Of a stretch of 64,000 nt of DNA, positions 19,930 through 28,586 are shown in pieces. The position numbers and the translations under genes are program-made. The stretch comes from Puniceicoccaceae bacterium (lineage in GTDB: Bacteria; Verrucomicrobiota; Verrucomicrobiia; Opitutales; Coraliomargaritaceae): the NCBI GenBank assembly GCA_018402305.1, contig JAGYJE010000006.1:116949-180948 (forward strand), in the 5' to 3' direction. The notes beneath the pieces were generated by a model. It was given only the letters and a program-made list of their open reading frames with translations. It was not told where the DNA came from and did not search any database. Positions within the stretch are counted from its first letter, which is position 1, and each line of letters starts with the position of its first letter.

Positions 19930-21081
19930 ATGAAAACACACACAATCGGCATCATCATGAACGGCGTCACTGGACGCATGGGCACCAACCAGCATCTGCT
20001 TCGCTCCATCGACGCGATCATTAAACAGGGCGGCGTAAAAATAAGCCCTACCGAATGCATCATGCCGGATCCAATACTGGTCGGTCGAAACGAAACCAAG
20101 CTCAAGGAGCTGATCGCAAAAACCAGTGTCGGAAAATACACCACCGACCTCGACAGCGTGATGACGGATCCCGCCTACCCGATCTATTTTGACGCACAGA
20201 CCACCCTCCGTCGCTTCGATGCCGTTAAATCCGCCGCTGCTGCCGGCAAACACGTTTACTGCGAAAAACCGACCGCAATCAAAACCGAGGATGCCTACGA
20301 ACTCTACAAAATCTGCCGTGATGCCGGGGTCAAAAATGGAGTTGTTCAAGACAAACTATGGCTGCCGGGTATGATCAAATTTAAACGCCTTGTTGAAAAT
20401 GGCTTTTTCGGCGATATTCTCTCGGTTCGCGGGGAGTTCGGCTACTGGGTTTTTGAAGGACACACCATCCCTGCCCAGCGTCCCTCATGGAACTACCGTA
20501 AGGAAGACGGCGGCGGCATGATCGTCGACATGCTCTGCCACTGGCGCTATGTTCTCGATAATCTCTTCGGCAGTGTGAAGGCTGTCTCCTGCCTTGCGGC
20601 GACGCATATTCCTGAGCGTGTGGATGAAGACGGTAAGCCCTATAAATGCACTGCCGACGATTCGGCTTACTCAACCTTTGAGTTGGATAATGGTGTTATC
20701 TGTCACTTCAATTCCTCTTGGAATGTCCGGGTGCGCCGCGACGATTTGCTGACCATGCAGGTCGACGGAACCAAGGGTTCGGCCGTGGTCGGCCTGCGCG
20801 ATGTCTGGATTCAGCACTACGGCAACACACCCCGTCCGGTCTGGAATCCCGACATTAAACAGCCCATTGATTTCTTCGAAGGCTGGCAGAAAGTGCCCGA
20901 ACAGGAAACCTACGACAACGCTTTCAAGATCCAGTGGGAACTCTTCCTCCGCCACATTGTTTTGGACGAGCCCTTCCCATGGGATCTTCTCGAAGGTGCA
21001 AAAGGCGTCCAACTAGCTGAACTCGGTATACAGAGCTCGGAGGAGCGTAAGTGGATCGATCTCCCCGAGCTGCAAGCCTAG
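19930..21081 (+). CDS. Gfo/Idh/MocA family oxidoreductase
   Basis: A 383-residue NAD(P)-dependent dehydrogenase. The N-terminal Rossmann motif is [10 protein letters not shown], and the [16 protein letters not shown] segment has the family's EKP motif. A C-terminal alpha/beta dimer domain follows ([21 protein letters not shown], with the catalytic-type Asp and His). The N-terminal loop between the Gly motif and the first helix is longer than in typical family members. It likely oxidises a sugar or inositol hydroxyl within the operon; the substrate is unassigned. An imperfect inverted heptamer array separates it from the SDR. Confidence 0.87.
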   Translation: MKTHTIGIIMNGVTGRMGTNQHLLRSIDAIIKQGGVKISPTECIMPDPILVGRNETKLKELIAKTSVGKYTTDLDSVMTDPAYPIYFDAQTTLRRFDAVKSAAAAGKHVYCEKPTAIKTEDAYELYKICRDAGVKNGVVQDKLWLPGMIKFKRLVENGFFGDILSVRGEFGYWVFEGHTIPAQRPSWNYRKEDGGGMIVDMLCHWRYVLDNLFGSVKAVSCLAATHIPERVDEDGKPYKCTADDSAYSTFELDNGVICHFNSSWNVRVRRDDLLTMQVDGTKGSAVVGLRDVWIQHYGNTPRPVWNPDIKQPIDFFEGWQKVPEQETYDNAFKIQWELFLRHIVLDEPFPWDLLEGAKGVQLAELGIQSSEERKWIDLPELQA

Positions 21082-21092
21082 TCGCTTCGCTC

Positions 21093-21205
21093 GAACATCG
21101 AACATCGAACGTCCAACGCTGAACTTCGAATAAGGAGAACGCGGCTCCGCCGCCTAACTGGTTATTCAACGTTGGATGTTCAATGTTCAGCGTTCGATGT
21201 TCAAC
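21093..21205. repeat. Inverted degenerate heptamer array around a small hairpin
   Basis: The left arm has five units (GAACATC, GAACATC, GAACGTC, CAACGCT, GAACTTC); the right arm (21164-21205) has six reverse-complement-type units (ATTCAAC, GTTGGAT, GTTCAAT, GTTCAGC, GTTCGAT, GTTCAAC). Between them GCGGC-TCC-GCCGC (21141-21153) forms a tight stem. The arms can pair into a long imperfect stem. The element lies between the dehydrogenase and SDR genes and could slow or terminate transcription. The track's SDR start (21172) falls inside it and is not used. Confidence 0.88.
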
Positions 21206-21231
21206 AAGTGCTCAACCAAACCAACGATACC

Positions 21232-22020
21232 ATGACACATTCTACTTCAACTAAACCCGTCGCCCTCATCACCGGGGGTTCCCGCGGTATCGGCTTTGGC
21301 TGTGCCGGGCAACTCGCCAAACTGGGCTTTGATCTCGCTGTCAATGGGATGCGCGACGAGTCCGCCGTAGCCGAACCGATCGCCGCCCTTGAAAAAATCG
21401 GCGCAGAGGTGCTTTATTGCCAGGGCGATATTGGTTCGGCCGAGGCACGCACCGGGATGTTAGGAAGGATTAAAGAGCATTTCGGTCGTCTCAATGTCCT
21501 CGTTAACAACGCGGGCGTCGCGCCAAAAGAGCGCAAAGACCTCCTCGAAGCCACGGAGGAAAGCTTCGACTACGTCGTCGGGACGAATGTGAAAGGCCCC
21601 TACTTCCTGACTCAGTCAGCGGCCAACTGGATGATCGAACAGAAATCGTCGGATCCGGAGGGATTCTACACGATCATCAACGTCGGTTCGATCTCGGCCA
21701 CTGTCGTCTCCGTGAACCGTGGTGAATACTGTGTCTCCAAGGCGGGGGTCGCGATGTTGAGTCAGCTTTTTGCGGCCCGCCTCGGCGAATACGGTATTCC
21801 CGTGTATGAAGTTCGCCCTGGAGTCACCAAGACCGACATGACCAGCGGGGTCACCGACAAATACGATGCACTCATTGAGGGGGGGCTTTGCGTCACGAAG
21901 CGCTGGGGCTTTCCCGAGGATATCGGCAAAGCGGTCGGTTCTCTCGCCAAGGGCGACTTCCCCTACTCGACAGGGCAGGTCATCATGGTCGATGGTGGGC
22001 TGACCATGCCCCGGCTTTAA
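21232..22020 (+). CDS. SDR family oxidoreductase
   Basis: The ATG at 21232 (MTHSTSTKPVALITGG) is chosen over the track start, which lies in the heptamer array. The 262-residue classical short-chain dehydrogenase has the cofactor motif TGGSRGIG, the NNAG motif (VLVNNAGVAPKE), and the catalytic Ser and YxxxK (GEYCVSKAG). The C-terminal STGQVIMVDGG is characteristic of 3-ketoacyl-reductase-like SDRs acting on sugars or ketoacids. It is the last gene of the plus-strand sugar locus. The array in between may uncouple its expression from the upstream genes. Confidence 0.9.
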   Translation: MTHSTSTKPVALITGGSRGIGFGCAGQLAKLGFDLAVNGMRDESAVAEPIAALEKIGAEVLYCQGDIGSAEARTGMLGRIKEHFGRLNVLVNNAGVAPKERKDLLEATEESFDYVVGTNVKGPYFLTQSAANWMIEQKSSDPEGFYTIINVGSISATVVSVNRGEYCVSKAGVAMLSQLFAARLGEYGIPVYEVRPGVTKTDMTSGVTDKYDALIEGGLCVTKRWGFPEDIGKAVGSLAKGDFPYSTGQVIMVDGGLTMPRL

Positions 22021-22033
22021 TCCGGGCTCCGTA

Positions 22034-23313
<1,280 letters not shown>

Positions 23314-23384
23314 TTACAATAAATACACAGGCTATTTATTGGAAATCACCTTGCATCCGTGGATATTTCAAGCATTTTCGGGTT

Positions 23385-24419
23385 ATGAGTTTTCCAACAT
23401 CCTATCGTTTTCGGGGGCGTCATTTAGTGCTGGGGCAGGATGCGGTCTACCATGTGGTCAGCCGGACGGCATTTGGTCGCTTCTCCTTCAACGATCTAGA
23501 AAAGAGGCACTTCTTGCGCCTACTCCAGAAACAAGCGGGGTTCTGCGGCATTGAAGTCCTCGCTTACTGTGTGATGAGCAACCACTTCCACCTAATGATC
23601 AAGGTTCCCGAGCCACGCCCGATCGCCGACGATGAACTACTCCACCGCTACCGCCTGCTCTACGGCGGCAAGCATTGCCCACCCTCATCCCCGGACCCGA
23701 AGGTGTTGGAAGCCCTGCTCCACGAAAATGGCTCCGAGGGGCAGATACTACGTGAGCGCATTCTCTCCAGAATGCACAGCCTTGCTGTATTCATGCGGGA
23801 ATTGAAACAGCGCTTCGGCATTTGGTACAACCACAGGCACAACAACAAGGGCACCCTCTGGAGCGAACGCTTCCGCAGCACGATCGTCGAAGCCAGCGCG
23901 GAGGCTTTGTCCACAGTTGCTGCCTACATTGATCTCAATCCAGTTCGCGCTCAAATCGTGGACGATCCGGCAGGCTATCATTTCAGCAGTTTTGGTCGCG
24001 CTTCTGGCGGTTACCCTGCAGCCCGGCGCGGTTATGAGACCATCTTCCGCATGAAAAAAGGCTGGGAGCAACTATTGCCCAGCTACAACCTAATCCTCTA
24101 CGGCAAGGGCGAGGCAGCCAAGGGCACTCCAGGCAAAGATTTTGGGCGGATTGACCCGGAAAAAGCGGCCCGTGTGCTGGAGGCAGGCGGTCATGTTTCG
24201 GTCGCCGAGGCGCTGCGGATGCGGATCCGATACTTTAGTGCTGGAACGGCTCTCGGTTCAGAGGAGTTTTTGGATGCGCTCAGCGCGAAATGGAATGCGC
24301 AATTCGGCAGCCATCGCACGCGCAACGCCCACCGCATGCATGGAGCCGCCTGGGGCGATCTGCGATCCTACCGGAATCTGCAGCGTGAACCGGTTACACG
24401 CCCTTTATTGCCCGATTGA
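23385..24419 (+). mobile_element. REP-associated tyrosine transposase (RAYT1)
   Basis: A 344-residue Y1-type transposase of the RAYT/TnpA-REP family. The HUH motif is SNHFHLM (H67, H69) and the likely catalytic tyrosine is Y181 in AAYIDLNPVRA, matching the Y-x-x-x-NPV motif of E. coli TnpA-REP. It is nearly twice the length of that protein (165 aa): an insert of about 50 residues follows the HUH region and a C-terminal extension of about 130 residues follows the tyrosine. Both are shared with the copy at 40462. It is flanked by an 8-bp stem hairpin (23318-23340) upstream and a structured element downstream. RAYTs mobilise or maintain REP hairpins rather than act as classical IS elements. Confidence 0.88.
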
Positions 24420-24424
24420 AGGCG

Positions 24425-24474
24425 CCCCACTCAGATTCATGCGAAGTTCGACGTTGAATCTTTGGTCGGTGGGG
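24425..24474 (+). repeat. Stem-loop element between RAYT1 and ribH
   Basis: The outer arms CCCCAC/GTGGGG and inner arms AGATTCA/TGAATCT can form an interrupted stem, with a loop containing GTTCGACGTTGAA, two units similar to the heptamers at 21164-21205. It lies immediately 3' of a RAYT gene, where REP sequences are expected, and just upstream of ribH. Confidence 0.5.
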
Positions 24475-24493
24475 TTCTTAGTCTCCCCTTCTT

Positions 24494-24979
24494 ATGAGTC
24501 TCGATATTCCCAGCGTTCAGGAAATTGATGGCAGCGGCTTGCGCCTTGCCGTGCTCGCTTCGCGCTACAATGAAGCTTTGGTTGATTCGCTGGTGGGTCA
24601 CGCCTGCGCTGTGATCGAAGCATCCGGAGCCGATAAGCCGGTAATTGACCGGGTGCCGGGTGCCGCTGAGCTGCCCTTCGCCGCCGCAACTCTGGCAAAG
24701 CAAAATTTTTTCGACGCGATCATTTGTATCGGTGTGGTCATCGCGGGGGACACCAACCACCACGAAATTATCGGCGACAGCACTGCCACTGCCCTGCTCG
24801 ATATTAGTGTTTCCCAAGGAGTCCCCGTCATAAACGGGATCCTTGTCGTCAACAACCTCGCTCAGGCCGAAGCCCGGGCCGGCAGAACGATCAACCGCGG
24901 CAAGGAATTTGCCCACGCCGCGCTGGAAATGGCTCAATTTACAAAGAGATGGAAGCAGACGAATCAGCCAAACCCGTAA
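24494..24979 (+). CDS. ribH: 6,7-dimethyl-8-ribityllumazine synthase
   Basis: A 161-residue riboflavin enzyme that condenses the ribityl-aminouracil and the dihydroxybutanone phosphate. Conserved features are ASRYNEALVDSLVGHA (aromatic substrate pocket), the VPGAAELPFAAATLA loop, and GVVIAGDTNHHEII with the catalytic histidine. RGKEFAHAALEMA ends the fold. Members assemble as pentamers or 60-mers. The coding region overlaps nusB by 31 bp, an arrangement of ribH-nusB known from many bacteria. No FMN riboswitch is seen upstream. Confidence 0.96.
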   Translation: MSLDIPSVQEIDGSGLRLAVLASRYNEALVDSLVGHACAVIEASGADKPVIDRVPGAAELPFAAATLAKQNFFDAIICIGVVIAGDTNHHEIIGDSTATALLDISVSQGVPVINGILVVNNLAQAEARAGRTINRGKEFAHAALEMAQFTKRWKQTNQPNP

Positions 24980-25416
24980 AACGCAGCCCGCAGCGCCGCG
25001 AAAACCGCATGTGTGCCGTGCAATTCCTCTACCAGTGGGAGCTGAACAAGCCGGACCAACTGAACGACGCTCTCCGCGTCTTTCTCGAAACCCAGGATCA
25101 GGATCGCGACTACTATGCCTTTACCGAGGAATTGGTACATGGCGTGATCGAGCACATCGAGGCCGTCGACGCAGAGATCCAGGCACATGCCGCCAATTGG
25201 ACCTTCGCACGCATTGCCAAGGTTGAGCTTTCCATCCTACGCCTCGCTATTTATGAGCTGCTGCACCGGCGCGATATTCCACCGATCGTCAGTATCAATG
25301 AGGCGATCGAGCTCGGGAAGATTTTCTCAAACCCCGACTCCAAGCGCTTCATTAATGGCATTCTCGATCAGATGAAAAACAAGATCGACCGTCCACTCCG
25401 CAGCGCGGCGGATTGA
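24949..25416 (+). CDS. nusB: Transcription antitermination factor NusB
   Basis: A 155-residue all-helical NusB that with NusE (S10) binds boxA RNA in rRNA antitermination. Typical segments are RRENRMCAVQFLYQWEL at the N-terminus and ARIAKVELSILRLAIYELLHRRDIPPIVSINEAIELGKIFS. Translation is probably coupled to ribH, whose last 31 bp it overlaps. It ends only 27 bp before the chosen ftsY start. Confidence 0.95.
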   Translation: MEADESAKPVKRSPQRRENRMCAVQFLYQWELNKPDQLNDALRVFLETQDQDRDYYAFTEELVHGVIEHIEAVDAEIQAHAANWTFARIAKVELSILRLAIYELLHRRDIPPIVSINEAIELGKIFSNPDSKRFINGILDQMKNKIDRPLRSAAD

Positions 25417-25442
25417 CCCATCACCTAGCGAAACCACACAGA

Positions 25443-26366
25443 ATGCGCGGACTCTTCAGGAAATTCAAAGACGGGCTCAAACGCCAAACCCCGACTTTTC
25501 AAAAAGCGTTCAATGGGATTTTCGCGGCTGGTAAGCTGGACGACAATTCCCTTGAACAATTGGAGGAGGCCCTCTACACCGCGGACTTCGGCCATGAGAC
25601 GGTCGAAGAAATCATCGATGAAATCAAGGTGGCCTACAAAGCCGACAAGTCCATGCGCGGTCAGGATGCAGCCAAAATCGGCACCCAAGTCCTCGCCCGG
25701 GTGCTGGAAGGTGCCGAGGGCCGTGTCGAAGTTGGCCCGCACAAACCGGAGGTGATTTGTCTCATCGGGGTCAATGGCTCGGGAAAAACAACCACTTCCG
25801 CTAAACTGAGTCATTTGTATCAGAGCCAGGGCTACAGTCTACTTCTGGGCGCATGCGATACCTTTCGCGCGGCGGCTAACGAGCAGATCAAACACTGGGC
25901 CGAAAAGCTTGGCGTCGACCTTGTCGCCAGCCAGCACGGAGCTGATTCGGCGGCGGTCGCCTTCGACGCGTATGAAGCCGCCAAACGGCGGGGGCACGAC
26001 ATCCTGATCCTCGACACGGCCGGGCGCCTGCACACTAAGAGTAATTTGATGAAGGAGCTGGAAAAGCTGCGACGTGTTATCCAAAAACAAGATGCCGATG
26101 CGCCGCACCACAGTTGGCTGGTGGTGGATGGCAGCCTGGGCTCCAACTCGATTGAGCAGGCCCGCGTCTTCCACAAAAGCTTTCCATTGACCGGGCTGAT
26201 CATCACCAAACTCGACGGGACGAGTCGCGGGGGCGCTCTAGTCGGTATCTACCGCGAACTGAAGCTGCCGATCTACTTCGTCGGCCTCGGTGAACAGGCA
26301 GACGACTTGCAGCCTTTCTCGGCTGAAAACTACGCCGGGGCTATTTTTGGAACCAGCGAACGATGA
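25443..26366 (+). CDS. ftsY: Signal recognition particle receptor FtsY
   Basis: The ATG at 25443 (MRGLFRKFKDGL) is preferred over the TTG at 25413 listed in the track. The 307-residue protein consists only of the NG domain; the acidic A domain of E. coli FtsY is absent. GTPase motifs are GVNGSGKTTTSAKL (P-loop), DTFRAAA, LDTAGRLHTK, and TKLDGTSRGG. One deviation: the segment usually DA(S/T)TGQN reads DGSLGSN. It pairs with Ffh/SRP to target membrane proteins. It overlaps aroB by 4 nt (ATGA), indicating translational coupling in the ribH-nusB-ftsY-aroB operon. Confidence 0.95.
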   Translation: MRGLFRKFKDGLKRQTPTFQKAFNGIFAAGKLDDNSLEQLEEALYTADFGHETVEEIIDEIKVAYKADKSMRGQDAAKIGTQVLARVLEGAEGRVEVGPHKPEVICLIGVNGSGKTTTSAKLSHLYQSQGYSLLLGACDTFRAAANEQIKHWAEKLGVDLVASQHGADSAAVAFDAYEAAKRRGHDILILDTAGRLHTKSNLMKELEKLRRVIQKQDADAPHHSWLVVDGSLGSNSIEQARVFHKSFPLTGLIITKLDGTSRGGALVGIYRELKLPIYFVGLGEQADDLQPFSAENYAGAIFGTSER

Positions 26367-27469
26367 GCGAAAAAATGAAGACAGAAACGCTTACTGTGGA
26401 ACTTGAAAAACGTCGCTACCCCATTTATTTTGATGGGGTGGGTGGTGCTTTGAAAGCCGACTTGCTGGCCCTGCGGTCTGCCGGTCGCCGCGTTCAGGTG
26501 ATCAGCGATGCCCGGGTCCTGCATGCCCACCCAAAATACCTGGCGCAGGCTGGCTTTAAAGATGGCGAGATTCTCTCCCTTCCCGCAGGCGAACCGACCA
26601 AATCAATCCCTTACTTCAGTCAGGCACTGAGCGCCCTCGCCGGGCAGTCGGCCGGGCGCGATTGTGCCTTGTTTGCCTTCGGTGGCGGAGTGATCGGAGA
26701 CCTTGCCGGCTATGTGGCCGCGAGTTATCTGCGCGGGATTGATTTCTATCAAATTCCCACGACCTTGCTATCGATGGTGGATAGCTCTGTGGGCGGCAAA
26801 ACCGGCATCAACCTGCCCGAGGGGAAAAACCTCGTGGGCGCCTTTTGGCAACCCAAAGCGGTCTACATCGAGACCGCACTGTTGACGACGCTCCCGCCGC
26901 GCGAGTTTGCCGCTGGTATGGCCGAAATCATCAAATACGGGATGCTGGCCGACCGGGAGTTATTCGATGATCTCCTCGCGCTGGACGGCCTGCGGGCCGA
27001 CTCACCTGAGGTGCCCGCCATCGTGCGGCGTTGTTGCGCGATCAAAGCCCGGATCGTTGCCGAAGATGAAACCGAAACGGCGCAGTCGGGTGGCCGGGCA
27101 CTCCTTAATTTGGGGCACACCTTCGCACACGCGATCGAAAACGTGGCTGGCTACGGTGAATACCTTCACGGCGAAGCGGTTGGTATCGGCCTAAGCCTCG
27201 CCACCCGGTTGTCCGTCGCATTGGGCCAACTCCCGGTGAGTGAGCTCAAACGCGTCGACCAATTACTTCAACAATTCCAACTCCCCGTTTGCTTGCGGGC
27301 ACCGCTCGAGCTTGATGAGCTCATGGCAGCCATGCAGCGCGATAAGAAAAACCGTGCGGGTCGGCTGAGGTTTGTCACCATGAATGCACTCGGAAACGCC
27401 GTCACGACCAATGAAGTGGCAGCGGAATTAATCGAATCGCTCTGGCGCGAAGCGGGCGCCGGTTCTTGA
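26363..27469 (+). CDS. aroB: 3-dehydroquinate synthase
   Basis: A 368-residue NAD- and metal-dependent enzyme making 3-dehydroquinate from DAHP, the second shikimate step. Typical motifs are GGGVIGDLAGYVAASYLRG, PTTLLSMVDSSVGGKTGIN, EFAAGMAEIIKYGML and the metal-binding NLGHTFAHAIE with HGEAVGIG. It overlaps ftsY by four bases. A small transposable element is inserted 15 bp after its stop codon (TSD 7 bp after), so it is the last gene of the operon. It and pheA serve aromatic amino acid synthesis but are not linked. Confidence 0.97.
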   Translation: MSEKMKTETLTVELEKRRYPIYFDGVGGALKADLLALRSAGRRVQVISDARVLHAHPKYLAQAGFKDGEILSLPAGEPTKSIPYFSQALSALAGQSAGRDCALFAFGGGVIGDLAGYVAASYLRGIDFYQIPTTLLSMVDSSVGGKTGINLPEGKNLVGAFWQPKAVYIETALLTTLPPREFAAGMAEIIKYGMLADRELFDDLLALDGLRADSPEVPAIVRRCCAIKARIVAEDETETAQSGGRALLNLGHTFAHAIENVAGYGEYLHGEAVGIGLSLATRLSVALGQLPVSELKRVDQLLQQFQLPVCLRAPLELDELMAAMQRDKKNRAGRLRFVTMNALGNAVTTNEVAAELIESLWREAGAGS

Positions 27470-27475
27470 TTCCGG

Positions 27476-27484
27476 AAATCAGAT
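27476..27484. repeat. Left 9-bp target-site duplication of the 707-bp element
   Basis: AAATCAGAT, directly before the left terminal inverted repeat; the same 9 bp occur in the same orientation directly after the right one (28192-28200). This is the expected footprint of a staggered-cut transposition. Confidence 0.93.
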
Positions 27485-27508
27485 GGGTGCATAAAAAATT
27501 TTTTCCAA
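27485..27508 (+). repeat. Left terminal inverted repeat
   Basis: 24 bp starting GGGTGCATAAAAAATTTTTT; differs at one base (position 11, A versus C) from the reverse complement of 28168-28191. Confidence 0.93.
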
Positions 27509-27632
27509 AATTGCTTAGCAGAAATAGTTGTGCTTGCAGTATTGTCAAAATCGGCTGACAACCAAGAGCCGTTTCCAATAACGAGAATAGCATCGGCCCC
27601 CTTCTCAGATGGGAAAACATGCTCTGTGATTG

Positions 27633-27659
27633 TCGCGCAGAGGCGCAGTGGCGCAGAGG
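27633..27659 (+). repeat. Inner inverted repeat, left arm
   Basis: 27 bp built of 8-bp units GCGCAGAG-GCGCAGTG-GCGCAGAG; its exact reverse complement is at 28074-28100. The two arms enclose the GxxExxY frame and could form a very stable stem. Confidence 0.95.
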
Positions 27660-27679
27660 CTTCAAGAAGTGATCTGGAT

Positions 27680-28064
27680 TTATTCTGGCAGACCGTCCAC
27701 GCAGCGTGTGATCCCCGCCTTCATCACTTCGCCTCCAAAATTGAGTAAATATCCAAGCTTACTCCCGGACAGGCGCAGGTAGGTCTGAGTTTGTTTCTTG
27801 TTTGCGGGAGAGACTTTTTCAACAGACTTCAGCTCTGCAATAACTTTGCCCTCTATGATTAAGTCGGCTCGAAAGCCTTCATCAAAATGAATGCCTTTAT
27901 TAGTTGAGGGAAACAGGCACTTGGCGTTCTACGTGGAGCCCCATTTGCTTCAGTTCATAGGCAAGCGCCGCCTCGTACACAGATTCTAACAGGCCAGGCC
28001 CGAGCTCACGGTGAACTTCAATTGCAGCCTCGATCAACTTGGTTCCTATTGTATTTTCATCCAT
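27680..28064 (-). pseudogene. GxxExxY family protein, frameshifted
   Basis: From the ATG at 28064 the minus strand reads MDENTIGTKLIEAAIEVHRELGPGLLESVYEAALAYELKQ..., with the signature G-LL-E-SV-Y. After QVPVSLN the frame meets TAA; one extra base there restores the sense frame, which continues KGIHFDEGFRADLIIEGKVIAELKSVEKVSPANKKQTQTYLRLSG and ends at the TAA at 27680. The total of 385 nt is 128 codons plus one base. The conserved DE, D and E-x-K residues give this family a nuclease-like (PD-(D/E)xK) look, but its function is unknown. The gene is the only cargo of the 707-bp element. It is absent from the ORF track because neither half reaches 60 codons in a single call. Confidence 0.88.
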
Positions 28065-28073
28065 CCACTAAAA

Positions 28074-28100
28074 CCTCTGCGCCACTGCGCCTCTGCGCGA
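28074..28100 (-). repeat. Inner inverted repeat, right arm
   Basis: Exact reverse complement of 27633-27659. It lies 9 bp upstream of the GxxExxY start, where it would sit in the 5' untranslated region of that gene. Confidence 0.95.
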
Positions 28101-28167
28101 GACTGAATTCTCCAAATGTCTAGTTCCTCGCCATTTTTAATGCTCAAAATGAAGGCATTTATTCAGG

Positions 28168-28191
28168 TTGGAAAAAATTTGTTATGCACCC
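28168..28191 (-). repeat. Right terminal inverted repeat
   Basis: 24 bp ending TTATGCACCC; reverse complement of the left terminal repeat with one mismatch. Confidence 0.93.
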
Positions 28192-28200
28192 AAATCAGAT
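28192..28200. repeat. Right 9-bp target-site duplication
   Basis: AAATCAGAT, identical and in the same orientation as 27476-27484. It lies 15 bp downstream of the stop of the Fur-family gene, so the insertion spared both flanking genes. Confidence 0.93.
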
Positions 28201-28214
28201 CGTAGCAACCGGGT

Positions 28215-28580
28215 TTACTTGCAATCAGGGCAGGTCCCAGAGTAAATGATCTCGCCTCCGCTCACTTTGAAACCACTGGGCGCGTCGATTTTTGGTAATT
28301 GCATCTTAATCGGAAGGTCGAAGACCCGGTTACAGCGACGGCAGATGAAGTGCGGGTGCTCAGACTCGGCCGGCAACTCGTAGCGCCTCGGCTGACCGGG
28401 GAATTCCACGCCGATGATGTAGAACTCCGCCGTCATCTCACGAATCGCACGGTCAACCGTGGCCGAGCCAAGACGCTCGATGCGGTCACGTCCTTTATGC
28501 AAAATCTCTTCGCGCGTGAGGGGGCGGCCTGCCTCTTGGAGCACTGCCAGGATGACTTCGCGTTGGCGGGTTTGAATCAT
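28215..28580 (-). CDS. Fur-family transcriptional regulator
   Basis: A 121-residue Fur/Zur/PerR-type protein. The N-terminal winged helix (residues 1-70, with SATVDRAIREMTAEFYI as recognition region) leads to a dimerisation domain. Structural zinc ligands are probably C80/C83 (FICRRCNRVFDL) and C117/C120 (GTCPDC). Regulatory-site residues are few: HPH remains, but the C-terminal His-rich segment of Fur is missing, so iron, zinc or peroxide sensing cannot be chosen. It is the second gene after a TonB receptor with a 6-bp gap, and a Fur-like box precedes that operon, which suggests autoregulation. Confidence 0.9.
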   Translation of the reverse strand: MIQTRQREVILAVLQEAGRPLTREEILHKGRDRIERLGSATVDRAIREMTAEFYIIGVEFPGQPRRYELPAESEHPHFICRRCNRVFDLPIKMQLPKIDAPSGFKVSGGEIIYSGTCPDCK

Positions 28581-28586
28581 GTATGG

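Larger units (their letters stand above)
27485..28191. mobile_element. 707-bp non-autonomous TIR element carrying a broken GxxExxY gene
   Basis: The element begins and ends with 24-bp terminal inverted repeats (27485-27508 and 28168-28191; 23 of 24 bases match; outer end GGGTGCATAA). It is flanked by perfect 9-bp direct repeats AAATCAGAT. Inside is a second, perfect 27-bp inverted repeat (27633-27659 and 28074-28100) made of 8-bp GCGCAGAG/GCGCAGTG units, and between these lies the GxxExxY reading frame. No transposase is encoded, so it must have moved in trans (MITE-like). A 9-bp duplication fits IS families such as IS4 or IS5/IS903, but the family is not assigned. This fills the 745-bp gap between aroB and the Fur gene. 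Confidence 0.92.

Noticed and set aside
21172-21231. Upstream start of the SDR gene
   Set aside because: These 20 codons lie in the inverted heptamer array and give no SDR-like sequence; the ATG at 21232 fits the family.
23385-24419. Classical insertion sequence around RAYT1
   Set aside because: No terminal inverted repeats or target duplication flank the gene; the HUH/Y1 protein fits a RAYT.
27470-28214. Plain intergenic gap with no features
   Set aside because: Close reading shows TIRs, target duplication, an inner inverted repeat and a frameshifted gene, so it is annotated as a mobile element.
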